64,000 nt of DNA, taken from assembly GCA_039105265.1 (NCBI GenBank), contig JAPFFF010000002.1, forward strand, positions 992,001 to 1,056,000, written 5' to 3'. This document shows, piece by piece, positions 25,902 to 37,500 of this stretch. The stretch's first letter is position 1, and each line of letters begins with the position of its first letter. A program made the position numbers and the translations under genes. The notes beneath the pieces were generated by a model, which searched no databases, was not told where the DNA came from, and saw only the letters and a list, made by a program, of their open reading frames with translations. This DNA comes from Tritrichomonas musculus (lineage: Eukaryota; Parabasalia; Tritrichomonadida; Tritrichomonadidae).

Positions 25902-28499
25902 TTATAATGAATGTATCTCATTCTTGGTATTATCTTCAGCTAAGATACCATTTGATGTAAAGAATGTTGAATTAATCGCTATGAAATTAGCTGTTGCATT
26001 GACCACTAAATTGCCACTACTTAATGGAAATTCAATATTGTTTAACCAGATCTTAGTTGGTTCACATTGATATTCACTCGTAGGCGTATTTTTAACATTG
26101 AATGATATATTAATTTTAATTTCTTTTTCACTGGTAACATTATTTTTGTTTTCATGATATGTCAAATAGAGGGTTGCCTCATATGCATCAAATGGTTGTT
26201 CGAATTGGTAACGAATGCTAGTACTATTTGGTACGCTGAATGTATACTTAATTCGCGTTAATTTATTCACTAATGCAGTTAACCTAGCTTCCATTGCTGC
26301 TATAGTATCTTTTAATGCGATATTTTCACCCTCTAATGTCTCTATCCTACGTATAAGTACTTCTAGACCTTCATTAGCTTCATCCACAGTAGGGTAGTTA
26401 TCAAACTCTGCCTCTAGCTCATTGACCTTCTCAGCTAACAACTTGAAACAAGGCTTGAGTGAGTCCCTAAACATATTGCTGATATCCATAGCACCACTTA
26501 ATGTCAAGGTTCCTGTATCAGGGTTATCATTCTCATCAGTAAAAGGTAGTTCATCTAGTTGCTTATACTCTTCCTCACACCAGGTAATTATAGGTGTTAT
26601 ATCTTTGGTTATGCTTCTTGCTGTAGTACCTGACATGAAGTTAATGCTATTTCTAACCAAATCACTCATCCCTTTGGTTGACTTATGCGAGAATAACCTT
26701 TTAAGGAATCCTCCACCTTTTATTGTAGGAAAGCTTATACCATCTGGAAATAGCTGCATACCAATAGAACCTATTGATCCAGCAGTACCTGCAACTCCAA
26801 AAGCTAATGCTGTCCATGAGACTATACGTAAATTATCTACATCATCCTCCAGATGTTGAGTAACTTGTTCAGTCCTTGATACTCTACCTTTTAAGCTTTC
26901 CATAACAGTGTTCATTTCGTTAACATCATAGCTAATAACATCTACATTGTTGGTAACTAAGTTTAAATCACTCCTCATAGTAGTAATATTATCAGCTGTA
27001 ATTATCTTAGAGGAGGTAATATTATAATCAGTATATAAGGTCGTTGCCCCATTAGGATTTGGGGATACTTCATAAAATTGCTGCTTAATGATATACTCGA
27101 ATGGGTTAGTAGTTGAATCCCAATGAACCTCATCTATTGGGTCAACATATTCATCTGCTAAATATATCTTAATATCCCTTGAGTCATTAGTAGTCGAAGC
27201 TGCATATGTATATTCAAGCTTTTCACATGAATCAAGTACACCATGTAAGAACAACCATACCTTGTCTCCTCCATTGCCTTCTTTTCCAGTAGGTCGAACT
27301 GAGAACCTATTTGCATTTTTAGAACCTTCAAGGGTTATATCTAGGTAGAGTTCATCAATAGCACTAGTTTCTAATTTATTAGTCGCATTATTCATCTTAT
27401 AACACCTTATTGCTTCAATATCATATCCATCTTTTGTACCTCCTTGACTTGTTTGATATCCTAGACCATATTTCGAAAAAGGTTCTATCTCCCCTGTCTT
27501 TAATTTTACAAAACAGTCTATTTTACACTTACCTCCATGAATCATGTAATGTAGTAGGTTATCAGGAGAGTAGTCATTAGGCTTATTAATCAGTTTCATG
27601 TTCCTCTCACTCCTCTTGACTTGTATGTAGGTACCATCTTCACCATACTCATTCTCCTTATTTAATCCATTAACTAATCTACCATTGATATGACCTTGTA
27701 TGTTATCACCTACCCATTTTGTACCATCCCATGATAAAAACCACTTATTACCGAAACAATACTCGTTAAACCTAAACTCTAAGTCATTAGGTATAGTATA
27801 TCCAGTATCTATGTTCCATTGAAGTAACCAATATTTCTTGTTATCGATCTCAACCTGACTAGTTGATGTAGGCTTATATAAGTATAGTACATCGCTTTTA
27901 CGTAAACTTAATGCATTATCAGCTTTTATTATAGAACACTTTATTGCCTTCTCTGTCTGTAAAGAATCAGTTATATATTCATTCATTATGCTCAACTCCC
28001 CATTCAGCCACAAGGTATATGGGTTGAAGTCTAGTTTACTATCAAAAGCTATATTCATATATCCCATAATGGTACTATTATTTATACTGCATCCATTACT
28101 ACTTTTAGTTATCAAAGGAGAATATACTTGACCATCCTTAACATATATGTAGAACTCCTTGACTAAATTACCACTTGTATCATATACTATATTCTTCCTC
28201 AATACTATCTTAAATATATTAGTCTGGGTTTTTATTTCGTTGAGCTTATTCATGAAGTCTTCAGGCAAATTAACAAACTTAAGGATATTGTAAGTTGTTG
28301 TTGAAGACTCAAATGATACATACTGTATATTTTTATTTTTAATATCAACTTCTGGTAAACCTTCGACCTCATTAAATAAATGACCTGTCTGTACATAGTT
28401 ATCTAAGTCACCCAAGGTTAATAACTGGCTACCTTTTCGAGTAGCATCCCCTATCTTAAACTGTATATCTCCTTTAAATCTTGTAGTAGTATCACTCAT
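25902..28499 (-). CDS. Fibre/attachment protein with C-terminal head, 865 aa
   Basis: About 865 residues from ATG 28499, which begins MSDTTTRFKGDIQFKIG; the frame extends 29 codons upstream but overlaps the preceding gene. The core contains QQFYEVSPNP, TTLYTDYNI and SSKI, and upstream WLLQWNID and WDGTKW, all shared with the protein encoded next door and with the element B fibre. Then come a coiled coil (near residues 550-590), a short hydrophobic stretch (LAFGVAGTAGSIGSIGM), another coiled coil, and a beta-rich C-terminal domain of about 110 residues that could be a receptor-binding head. It ends five bases from the terminal repeat. Role as fibre is inferred from architecture and shared domains. 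Confidence 0.65.
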   Translation of the reverse strand: MSDTTTRFKGDIQFKIGDATRKGSQLLTLGDLDNYVQTGHLFNEVEGLPEVDIKNKNIQYVSFESSTTTYNILKFVNLPEDFMNKLNEIKTQTNIFKIVLRKNIVYDTSGNLVKEFYIYVKDGQVYSPLITKSSNGCSINNSTIMGYMNIAFDSKLDFNPYTLWLNGELSIMNEYITDSLQTEKAIKCSIIKADNALSLRKSDVLYLYKPTSTSQVEIDNKKYWLLQWNIDTGYTIPNDLEFRFNEYCFGNKWFLSWDGTKWVGDNIQGHINGRLVNGLNKENEYGEDGTYIQVKRSERNMKLINKPNDYSPDNLLHYMIHGGKCKIDCFVKLKTGEIEPFSKYGLGYQTSQGGTKDGYDIEAIRCYKMNNATNKLETSAIDELYLDITLEGSKNANRFSVRPTGKEGNGGDKVWLFLHGVLDSCEKLEYTYAASTTNDSRDIKIYLADEYVDPIDEVHWDSTTNPFEYIIKQQFYEVSPNPNGATTLYTDYNITSSKIITADNITTMRSDLNLVTNNVDVISYDVNEMNTVMESLKGRVSRTEQVTQHLEDDVDNLRIVSWTALAFGVAGTAGSIGSIGMQLFPDGISFPTIKGGGFLKRLFSHKSTKGMSDLVRNSINFMSGTTARSITKDITPIITWCEEEYKQLDELPFTDENDNPDTGTLTLSGAMDISNMFRDSLKPCFKLLAEKVNELEAEFDNYPTVDEANEGLEVLIRRIETLEGENIALKDTIAAMEARLTALVNKLTRIKYTFSVPNSTSIRYQFEQPFDAYEATLYLTYHENKNNVTSEKEIKINISFNVKNTPTSEYQCEPTKIWLNNIEFPLSSGNLVVNATANFIAINSTFFTSNGILAEDNTKNEIHSL

Positions 28500-28518
28500 T
28501 TTAGTTAAATAAAACTTC

Positions 28519-31500
28519 TCATTCGATGTTAGCACATTTAGCTTCAAGTGCTGCAAGTCTTGCCTCAAGAGTATCAATATATGCATCCTTCTGGTCTATC
28601 ATTTCCTTCACTTCTACTTTAGTAATATAAGCAGTCATATCTATATCTTCTAATGGATGTTTTGTACTTGACTTATTTTCAAGCTCTTTGATTTTCTCGC
28701 ACATGAATGCTATTGTACCCTTTAAAGTATCGCGATATGTCTTTGCAATATTAATACATGTATCAAATGAAACCATCATCTTATCAGCATCCTTCATTGT
28801 TATTTCAAGTTCAGGTTCATCATCTGTTTCTTCATGATATGCCCATGCAAGAATCTTTTCTAATACATCTTCCTCTGCTAATGTCTCTGGGTTATCATTA
28901 CGACGGAACCAACTTGGAATATTAAATAATCCTATTCTATTTGCTACATATGCTTCTGCTGCTACTCCTGCTATAGCTGCTGCATCACCAGGATGATGTC
29001 TAACAAACTGCCATTGACCATGTAAGAACCTTCTAGCAACATAACCTACTGCTCCCATAATAACCTGGGTAGTTGCACTTATAACACCATCTTGTTGGTA
29101 CATTTCTATCACTCCATTCACAATATTAATTACATGTAGTCTTCTTCTATCTATTGTAGCAACTACATTTCCATTATATAGTACTTGTGTTATTTCTTCA
29201 CCAGTTGTTTCATCTAATGTGTCATTAAAAGCTAAAAGATTACCATGAGAATAAATATTATCCATTAGTTCTCCTCTTTGTTCATCACTCATTTGTTCTA
29301 TCATTCTTGCTGTTATTGCTGGTGTTGTTCCTGGTACTGTCCAAGTATCTGTTGTGGCAACAAGGTCATAATGCTGATATCTAACTCCATTTGCATTGAC
29401 TTCTATCTGTGAATTTATTCCAACAAATCGTACTTGACCTCCACTAATATTTGCTGTAGTTGGTGCTGAATAATCAATAGTAGCAACAATTGGATCAATA
29501 GTCTCTCCTCTATGATCAATAATATTTATCCATGCTTCCATTGTTTGGTCATTCAAGTAAGGTTCTAATCCAATATCTCCATTTTGTACAAATGGTAAAT
29601 TTAATCTGTCTTGCATAGATAATTGTTCAATATCTCTCGCTGTGTATGTTGTTCCTTCCCATTCTATTGACCAATTATTATCAGTAGCTCTATGTATTCT
29701 ATCTGTCATCTCAATATCAGCTGGTCTTATTAGAGTCCTTCGTTGAAATACATTATTATGGATAATGAGTTGGTCATTATAAAACAAATCATACACATTA
29801 AACCACTCTCTTCCATGATATTGGATACGTAAGATATCAGGATGACTAGCAACTAATGCATTTCGTTCTGCTCTTGTCATATCTGCAATATCTTCTAAGG
29901 TATACTGGATTCCAGATATATTGATAACAGGAACTTGATTCCTAAGTGCAATCGTAGTTGAAGCTGTATTTGTCATTGTAGTCTGTGGTACAGTTATATC
30001 TGTTCGAATCTCATCTGTTTCATCTGTAACAACCTGTGGCTGAACTTCTCTATGAGTTCTCTCTAATGATTGCTCAGTGGTTGTGATAGTATTTGTTGCA
30101 TTATCAGTATCATTATCAGTTATTGTAATCGAGGATGAATTAATATTTAATGTTTCAGTTCCATTTGTATCTGGTCTATTCCTAAAGAAGTGTAAGACAT
30201 TCGAACCAAGTGTAGCAATAGCATTTCCTAACTGAGTCAGTGCATGTGTTGTCGAAAGGACAACCTGTGTAGCTGAGAATGTTGAAATAGCTCCAGCAAC
30301 AGGATTTTGAACAGTTGTTGTTATTGGTAAAAATCTTTCCATAGTCATCTTATCAGCCTTCAAATCAACATTCACCAAAAACTTACCTTGAAAGCCACTA
30401 CCTCCATCACCTGGATAACCGCCACCACCACCACCTCCTCCACCATTTCCTCCTGGACCTGCTGGGAAAGGTCTTGTTTGATATGTATTAATAGTTACAG
30501 AGTTATTGGACATATTTAATGTTGAAAGGGCACTTGCAATACAAACTGTTGTTGCTAAAATATTTAATATACTATTCGCAACTGCTACACCTTGTTTAAT
30601 ACTATCAGTATATTCATTATACATGGCTTGAATTCTCATTTGTTCAACTAGATTATCAACTGTCTGTTTCAATAAAGCATAATCATAGGCTAATATATCT
30701 GTGATTCCACCAACAACATTTAAGTCTCGACGCATAGTCATGATATTATCAGCCCATATAATCTTTGATGAATAAATATTATAATCTGTCGATATGGTAG
30801 TGCATTTTCTTGGGTCTGGCTCTACTTCATAAAATTGTTGTTGAATAATTATATCGAATGGATTAACTTTCACATCAAAATCAAATAATTCTTTCTCTAT
30901 ATATATTCGAATGTTCTTATGATTAAATCCTTCAATGATTTTAATGGAATGCCTTTTTTCTCGATGATAATTAAATGATTCGAGACAAGGATTTGACCCA
31001 TAGGTATGCATAACACCTGAATTAATACAATGAGTAGGATGACAATCCCATTTTAATTCAGTTATATTTCCATTAATATTTAGGTCAGCATAAACATATA
31101 ATCCATCATCTGCATTTAATCCACTTGGCGCATCAACATACATTCTAGCTTGTTCATATTTATATCCATCTTGAGTTAAAGTACCTGAACCACTTGAATC
31201 AAAAGTTGCAGTTATTCCTTCACTTAGTATGGTTCCATCTTTCTTAACAACCCTCCAATTGGTAAGATAATCTTTCAAGATATGAGCATAATTATCATCA
31301 TCAGTTAAATCTTCCTTTATTGTTCCTTTTATCCATCTACCAATTCTTTCGTTATGTTTGATTGTTAAAGCAGGCGCACCGTTATTTGTGTTCATGAACG
31401 ATATCTTTTCTGTACACATGTTTTGACAATTATTTCCTGTCCAATTTTTACCATCCCATGTTAATTCCCAGTTATGACCAAATAGATAGTCTTTGAATCT

Positions 31501-33783
31501 AAATACTAAATTTTGTGGTATGTCATAATCTTTATCTATATCCCATCTCATACAATAATAATTGGATTCTTCATACGTCTTAGATGGTCTATATAAATAT
31601 AACTGGTCTGATTCCTTCAAGGTAAAATACTTGGAGTCAGTTGATGGAGTAGAGGGAACAACATCATAGATTGTTTGATATTTGGAGACCAATGAGTTAT
31701 ATTGATTTCGAAATACTTCTAATATATCATCATCAATCTCAATTACAATTTTATTTCCATCAGGGTCAACAATATCAAAGCTATTTTCATCATCAGTATT
31801 AACAACGTCATTATCATCAACTTCAAGTGTACGAGCATGAGGAGCAGGAGGATGTCGCGTAATCTTATTTAAAATCCATTGGGCACCTCTTCCTATTGGT
31901 TCGAAAAGGGCAGCTATTAGAATTACACATAAACAAAATGCCCCAACGCCTAAACCCCCAGCGATTGCATATACAAGTATTACATAAACATACAGAATTA
32001 AATCAGAATAACCTCCTATATATTGCCAAAATTGAGCATCTATCCAATTTCCGCCTATCTGTATAATATTATTAACTAAATTCGGGTAGTTCATGATAAA
32101 ATCAACTATGAAGTGCCATAAGTTGCTCCAAAATAATGTAAATGAGCTATATGCTATTTTAATCATTCGAATTCCTTCATTCTTTAATTCATCAATTTTG
32201 TTATTAAGTCTTGGTGTCAATTCTTTTATCTCATCAATGACCTGATGCAAATCTACATCCTTAAAGTCAGCATCTGCATCTTCTCCTCCAATATAAAAGA
32301 TTACCCCCACTTTTTCATTATCTTTAACAGCTTCATATGCAATATCCACAATACTATCAATACCATACCAGATAAAATAAAATAAGTTATATATAATCTT
32401 CATAAATTCTTTTGTCGCAAAAGCAATTGTTTTATAAGTTAATTTAATAGGCTGTTTAGCAAGAGATAGGGTAGTTGAAATGATATTATATAATAAGTCT
32501 TTTATCCATCCTATCGTCTCTTTACTATATAACCAAAACTTGGATACTGTTAATTTGAGTACTTCTGGTTCTATTATTTTTGGAATCGTATATTCTTCGA
32601 GTTTCTTTAATTCATCAATAGGAGGAATTACATAAACCATATCTTCTTTGTTAACTAACTCTTTTGGTGGTTCAGTTGGAGTAGGCGTAGGTGTAGGTGT
32701 AGGGTCTGGAGTTGGCTCAGGTGTTGGAGTAGGTGGTGGTGTTTCATCAATTTCTATTTTAACCTCATGTATTTCTGGTTCACCAGTTGTTTTATTAATT
32801 AGGCACATGGAAGTATTACCACCTGTTAAGTTCAAGAGAGTCTCATAACTTATGGTTTGATCATTTAATGCATCTATCCATTTAGTAATATTAGCAGCTG
32901 TTGTATTTGTTTTCTCAGCAAAGTCTTTCATGTTATTTATCTTTGTCTCATTGACATCAAAGATAGTTTCATTAGTAGTTTCATTAACTTTTAAATCTAC
33001 ATATTTAATGGGCTCAATCTCAGTAAAATCAACAGTATTATTTTTTATCCACTTTGATATATTATCATTACTTGTACTTAACTCTTTTATTATAGTTTCC
33101 ATGTTTTTAGGTTTTATTGTATCTGTTCCATAGGTAATTGCTTTGGTAGTTTCATCTACATGTTCGACAATTATTTTTAAGTCCTTTAATGTATTCCAAT
33201 CGATACTTGGAACAATTGCATTATTAACTTCATCTATATTTTGAATCATTAAATTCATAACATCTAACATACCTTTTTGATTCGCTGTTAATGCTTCTAT
33301 TAACTTCTTATATGTACTAACATCATATTCTTCTTCTATTATATCTTTATCACTTATCTCTCCAGTGAAATATTTTAAGGTAGCTCCGGGTGCAATACCA
33401 GAATCTACATCTTCCCTCATTTTGGTTAAAAAGACTTCTAAATTTTTAGCACTGTCTCTTAATCTTTCATATAGTTTATTGAGACTAGCACAATATTGTA
33501 TTTTTGTCGTTAGTGTACCATCAGTATTCCATGTATATATACCTTTACCTCCCATAATGTTAAGAGCACCAAAAGACTCGAGCCCATTTTTATCCAGATA
33601 GTCACTAACCAATTTTATGTCTATCTCTTCCTTATTATATAAGCAACTGAATTTTGGATAATCTTTAGGGTCTCCACCTCTTATGATATCGATGTTGTTT
33701 TCATCATTAACACTTATCTCTATGTCTTTGTCTTTTAGCTTCTCTGTTTCTCCTGATAACAAAGAATAAACTTTAATTGACAT
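28519..33783 (-). CDS. Large fibre-type protein with membrane segment, 1754 aa
   Basis: About 1,754 residues from ATG 33783 (MSIKVYSLLSG); the frame runs 35 codons further up, across the divergent neighbour's start, so the shorter start is chosen. The N-terminal part has repeated INDEx-like helical units, then a Pro/Thr linker (PTPEPTPDPTPTPTP) near residue 370. Two or three hydrophobic segments follow, the strongest being ILYVYVILVYAIAGGLGVGA near residues 600-640. Then comes the shared core (RWDIDKDYDIPQ, WDGKNW, QQFYEVEPDP, TDYNI, ADNI), a Gly-rich loop, several copies of a unit containing YTLEDIADMTRAER or YTARDIEQLSMQDR, and a C-terminal coiled coil ending LEAKCANIE. Probably the main stalk protein; the membrane segment is unexpected for a fibre. 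Confidence 0.65.
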   Translation of the reverse strand: MSIKVYSLLSGETEKLKDKDIEISVNDENNIDIIRGGDPKDYPKFSCLYNKEEIDIKLVSDYLDKNGLESFGALNIMGGKGIYTWNTDGTLTTKIQYCASLNKLYERLRDSAKNLEVFLTKMREDVDSGIAPGATLKYFTGEISDKDIIEEEYDVSTYKKLIEALTANQKGMLDVMNLMIQNIDEVNNAIVPSIDWNTLKDLKIIVEHVDETTKAITYGTDTIKPKNMETIIKELSTSNDNISKWIKNNTVDFTEIEPIKYVDLKVNETTNETIFDVNETKINNMKDFAEKTNTTAANITKWIDALNDQTISYETLLNLTGGNTSMCLINKTTGEPEIHEVKIEIDETPPPTPTPEPTPDPTPTPTPTPTEPPKELVNKEDMVYVIPPIDELKKLEEYTIPKIIEPEVLKLTVSKFWLYSKETIGWIKDLLYNIISTTLSLAKQPIKLTYKTIAFATKEFMKIIYNLFYFIWYGIDSIVDIAYEAVKDNEKVGVIFYIGGEDADADFKDVDLHQVIDEIKELTPRLNNKIDELKNEGIRMIKIAYSSFTLFWSNLWHFIVDFIMNYPNLVNNIIQIGGNWIDAQFWQYIGGYSDLILYVYVILVYAIAGGLGVGAFCLCVILIAALFEPIGRGAQWILNKITRHPPAPHARTLEVDDNDVVNTDDENSFDIVDPDGNKIVIEIDDDILEVFRNQYNSLVSKYQTIYDVVPSTPSTDSKYFTLKESDQLYLYRPSKTYEESNYYCMRWDIDKDYDIPQNLVFRFKDYLFGHNWELTWDGKNWTGNNCQNMCTEKISFMNTNNGAPALTIKHNERIGRWIKGTIKEDLTDDDNYAHILKDYLTNWRVVKKDGTILSEGITATFDSSGSGTLTQDGYKYEQARMYVDAPSGLNADDGLYVYADLNINGNITELKWDCHPTHCINSGVMHTYGSNPCLESFNYHREKRHSIKIIEGFNHKNIRIYIEKELFDFDVKVNPFDIIIQQQFYEVEPDPRKCTTISTDYNIYSSKIIWADNIMTMRRDLNVVGGITDILAYDYALLKQTVDNLVEQMRIQAMYNEYTDSIKQGVAVANSILNILATTVCIASALSTLNMSNNSVTINTYQTRPFPAGPGGNGGGGGGGGGYPGDGGSGFQGKFLVNVDLKADKMTMERFLPITTTVQNPVAGAISTFSATQVVLSTTHALTQLGNAIATLGSNVLHFFRNRPDTNGTETLNINSSSITITDNDTDNATNTITTTEQSLERTHREVQPQVVTDETDEIRTDITVPQTTMTNTASTTIALRNQVPVINISGIQYTLEDIADMTRAERNALVASHPDILRIQYHGREWFNVYDLFYNDQLIIHNNVFQRRTLIRPADIEMTDRIHRATDNNWSIEWEGTTYTARDIEQLSMQDRLNLPFVQNGDIGLEPYLNDQTMEAWINIIDHRGETIDPIVATIDYSAPTTANISGGQVRFVGINSQIEVNANGVRYQHYDLVATTDTWTVPGTTPAITARMIEQMSDEQRGELMDNIYSHGNLLAFNDTLDETTGEEITQVLYNGNVVATIDRRRLHVINIVNGVIEMYQQDGVISATTQVIMGAVGYVARRFLHGQWQFVRHHPGDAAAIAGVAAEAYVANRIGLFNIPSWFRRNDNPETLAEEDVLEKILAWAYHEETDDEPELEITMKDADKMMVSFDTCINIAKTYRDTLKGTIAFMCEKIKELENKSSTKHPLEDIDMTAYITKVEVKEMIDQKDAYIDTLEARLAALEAKCANIE

Positions 33784-33799
33784 TTTAGGATATAATAAA
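33784..33799. promoter_or_regulatory. 16-bp spacer between two divergent start codons
   Basis: Only 16 bases, all A/T except for two G, separate the ATG of the large fibre gene (minus) and the ATG of the 246-residue gene (plus). It includes TATAATAAA. Any promoter must overlap coding sequence or this spacer, and untranslated leaders must be extremely short. Confidence 0.4.
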
Positions 33800-34540
33800 A
33801 TGCTAGTATCAGTACAAAGCACAAATGCAGATGAATATAATAAGGTATCAGTTAATTTAGATATACCTTGGAAGTGTAAATATGTCAAGTATTATGTATC
33901 TTCATTAAGCACCTTGAGTAATATTCTGTTAACCAATGATGAAGATTATATTGAGATGTCAAGTGATTCAGTACCTATTAAAGCCTATTTTCGAACTCCT
34001 AAATTTTCTTATACAATCAAAGAATTACAATCGGTATTAAATTTAATGTCTTGGTTTCAATGGGAGTATAAACAAGAAACAAGAACATTCCAAATAAAAA
34101 CCACAATGAAGACTACCATTACGTCTTTAACTCATCGAGCTGCATTAGTAACTGGTCTTTATAATACTCCATTGCCTTTAGAGTTACCTGCTAATACAAC
34201 CTATATAATAAAAGATATACCAATATTAAATCATACTAAGTTGTATCTAGTATCACTACAAGGTAATGCCATATACTCGAATATAGGTGAACAGCAATAT
34301 ACACCTTCAGTTATAGGTACAATAAATACCTTCACTGTAGATAAGAAACCACTTATCTATGATTTCGAGACTGAGGGTAAGCCTTTAAAAATAAAAACAT
34401 TTACAGATTCATTAAAGTTTTTAGAATTAAGTTTAGTAGATTTTCAATACCAGCCGATATTGTTAAAAAGTCCTTTGTTCATAACTATCAAAATTAAACC
34501 ATCCAACTCGACTGATATCAATGATGTTATAACTAAGTAA
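33800..34540 (+). CDS. Candidate minor capsid/penton-like beta protein, 246 aa
   Basis: A 246-residue beta-rich protein without coiled coil, membrane segment or enzyme motif. The run of short strands with FSYTIKELQSVLN near residue 75, a RAALVTGLYN segment near 115 and a final LKFLELSLVDF then FITIKIKP strand pair resembles the single-jelly-roll penton/minor capsid proteins of Polintons and relatives in general layout. A rival candidate is the 334-residue product at 47293-48297. It is divergent from the fibre gene with a 16-base gap and overlaps the polymerase gene tail to tail by eight bases. Assignment tentative. Confidence 0.45.
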   Translation: MLVSVQSTNADEYNKVSVNLDIPWKCKYVKYYVSSLSTLSNILLTNDEDYIEMSSDSVPIKAYFRTPKFSYTIKELQSVLNLMSWFQWEYKQETRTFQIKTTMKTTITSLTHRAALVTGLYNTPLPLELPANTTYIIKDIPILNHTKLYLVSLQGNAIYSNIGEQQYTPSVIGTINTFTVDKKPLIYDFETEGKPLKIKTFTDSLKFLELSLVDFQYQPILLKSPLFITIKIKPSNSTDINDVITK

Positions 34541-37500
34541 ACCTAAGAGTACGTGCAAATTTAGGTAAGTTGGTTTGTTGAAATGTCTTTGACTTCCTGA
34601 ATGCATTCGAACCATCCAACAAATCAAATGTCATACTTTCTCCTTCATGCATTCTTTCAAAAAGCTCTTCAACTGAGATATCCATCCTTTTGCACTTGTT
34701 GAGAATAACTTGTTTTGGAATTCCTTTGAGTCTAATATGATATCCTTCATTTCCTTGTTCATCAACCAAGATATCGAGGTAGCTCTTTTTACCAAGTGCA
34801 ATGAGTTTTCTTGAGTGTATTTCCCCTTGACTACCTTCGAACTCATCAAAGTCATTATGAAACTGACACATATTTTTTCCAATAAGAGGTTGATGATACT
34901 TGAACTGGAATAAGTCAGCTATCCTTGGTACATCTTTTTCAAGTACATGCATACTATCAGTATCTTGATAAAAGATAGGTATACCTGCTTGCTCAGCTGT
35001 AGCCATAACCCTGTTCATTAAGTGCTTACTCCAAGAGAGAACGCTTGCACCAAATTGAGGTAGGTTGAAATGGTCATTAATTGGTTTCAACTTCTTGACA
35101 TAGCACTTATCAATATTAGCATCTTCAACAACCTCCTTGATAAAGTTGTAGTTCCTCCATAGGTACTTGTATAGTTGGCTTTTTGGTACTGTCTTGGTTT
35201 CAGTCTTTGTTGCTTTCAATATTGACTTGCCATATATGGAGTTGAGGAGGAGCTTTATTGTTTGTTCAAGAGGGTTCTTTTGCTTTTTATAACTTGCCCT
35301 GAGATTAAAGAGCTTCTCAATGAACTCATTGATTTTCTTGTTAAATCCTTCATCAAAGTAATAGCCACGTATTAACTCATATTCAACATCATAAAATTCG
35401 AACAAGTCCATGAGACCTACTTTATCGATATAATAATGGTCAACAAGGAAATTGCCGAATATTTTACTACCTGCTTCATTCCTTGTAAATACTTGTCCAA
35501 ATTTATATGGCTCTTTTGATTTACATTCGAGTTTCTTGATGTTGACTTCGATAAAGAATGTATCATATTGCATAAGTTGTTCATGTGTTGTACCTTGTGG
35601 TATTACTTTAGGTCTTCCTAATGGTATACCATCCATAACATACATTGCAGATGGATATAAGCTAACTGCATCAAAGTCTTGTATCTTTCCTTCGATGTAT
35701 TGCTTTTCATTACCTGCTGTCATTGTTCTTCCACCAGAGACACATCGTTGTATGAAGTCTTGACACTTACCTGATAGTTCATAACATCCATCAAAGCAAC
35801 CATATTTCTTGGCAAAGCAGTATCCAATAGCACTTATAGATATAAAATCATGAACACCATACATATCTGTCTTTGTCTCTTTAAAGACTGCTTTCAGGTC
35901 TTCATTAAATTTTTCCATTCCCTTCATCAAAACAATACAGTCCTTGAAACAATAGAAGATGGCATATTTAATGATGTCGATTTTGCCATCATTATAGCAA
36001 TTTGCGATTTTTGCATTTTCGATAATCTGCTTGCAGTTTGCATCAAGTTGTGCTTTCGATAACTTATCTGCATTTTCATCGATGTATTGCTGTTGGAACT
36101 CAGTAGCATCAACAATTCTTCTTTGAATGTTCTCTTGTGTATATAGCTTATATGCCATGACTTCCTTGTGAACATTGAGGTTGAACATTGTAGCAAATTT
36201 ACTTAATGCTTGAGGTATTATACTATATGAGTTCCTGAATGTTAATCGCTTTTTGACTTTCCTTGTACCTTCTTCGAATAATGTCATGATGATTTGCAAC
36301 ACAGTTCCACTTCGTTCTGTTATCTGTGTATCCCATCCAGGTGTGTTAATGAAAAAACATGCATCATACTTGAGGTTATGAAAATATGTTAATGAGCCAC
36401 TCCATAAATAATTCAAGAGCTTCTGTCCACAATCTTCACCTTGAATAGATATTTTATGTATGTTGGCTCCATCTCGAAAGATCGTACAATTGAGATATGG
36501 TATATGTGGACTGACTGTCGAGTTTGTTTCGAAGTCACTATAATAAATCCTTGACCATGTATTTTGTTTCTTTTTATTATTCTCAATGAGTCTTGTACTA
36601 TGTTCTGCATTATATTCGAGACTTACATAGTCATTAACATGTTCATATTCAGTTGTGTTGATAATATCCATTTCGCATGCTTTGATTTCTTCAAATAGAT
36701 GTAACTCAAACATCTTTTGGAAAAAGGTTATTGGTTTGATTCCTTCATGTTTATAGTCTTTGACAGTCTTTCCATTTTTCTCCAATCTTGCTATCATACA
36801 TCTTTTGTCAAAAGGCATATATGCAAATGTTCTATCAAGTTCTTCATAGTGTTGAAGGTAGAATAATGTACAAGGTATTTTCCTGTTGAGCATATAATGG
36901 TCTTTGAACAATATCAGGTTAACTTCTCTTTTAAAATCGACAGACCATTTTTTCTTTCTGGTGTTGATTCTTGTTTCATACTTGTATTTATCAGGTTGTT
37001 CAACAATTCTAATGATACTAAAATTGCACTTGAACTTTTTAGCTACTTCTTCTATCTTGTTATTAGGTATGGCTCTTGTTTGAACAAAAAATCGTAAGTC
37101 ATCTATTTCATCATCAGTGAACACACCTGATTGTATACAAGCATATACAAAACAATTATCTCTGTAGTTCTCTTTCCTTACCTCATGAAAGATTTGGTAT
37201 GTAGATAAGTCTATAGGTGATAGATTGATGTATGGGAAAAAACTACCTTCTGGTGTATTTCGATAGTCTTCATCAATTTCGACTTCATCATCATAGATTT
37301 CATGAGTATCCATATCTTGCATCTTGGTTCTAAAATGAACACCATCATTTGTTTTGTTCATGTCAATAAATTGTACCTCATATCGAACTGGAATGAACAT
37401 GTTTGAGATATATGGATTAGTGTCTGATTGGTCTTCACTTAAATCAAGTTCTCCTGTTATATGTCCTAATGTACTTTCGATGTTGTGCTTATCACTGAGT

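Noticed and set aside
25585-25921. Phe/Leu/Ser-rich open frames through the terminal inverted repeats (here and at about 51,015-51,170)
   Set aside because: They are translations of the purine/pyrimidine tract of the terminal repeat, appear in both copies in mirror image, and have no gene-like composition.
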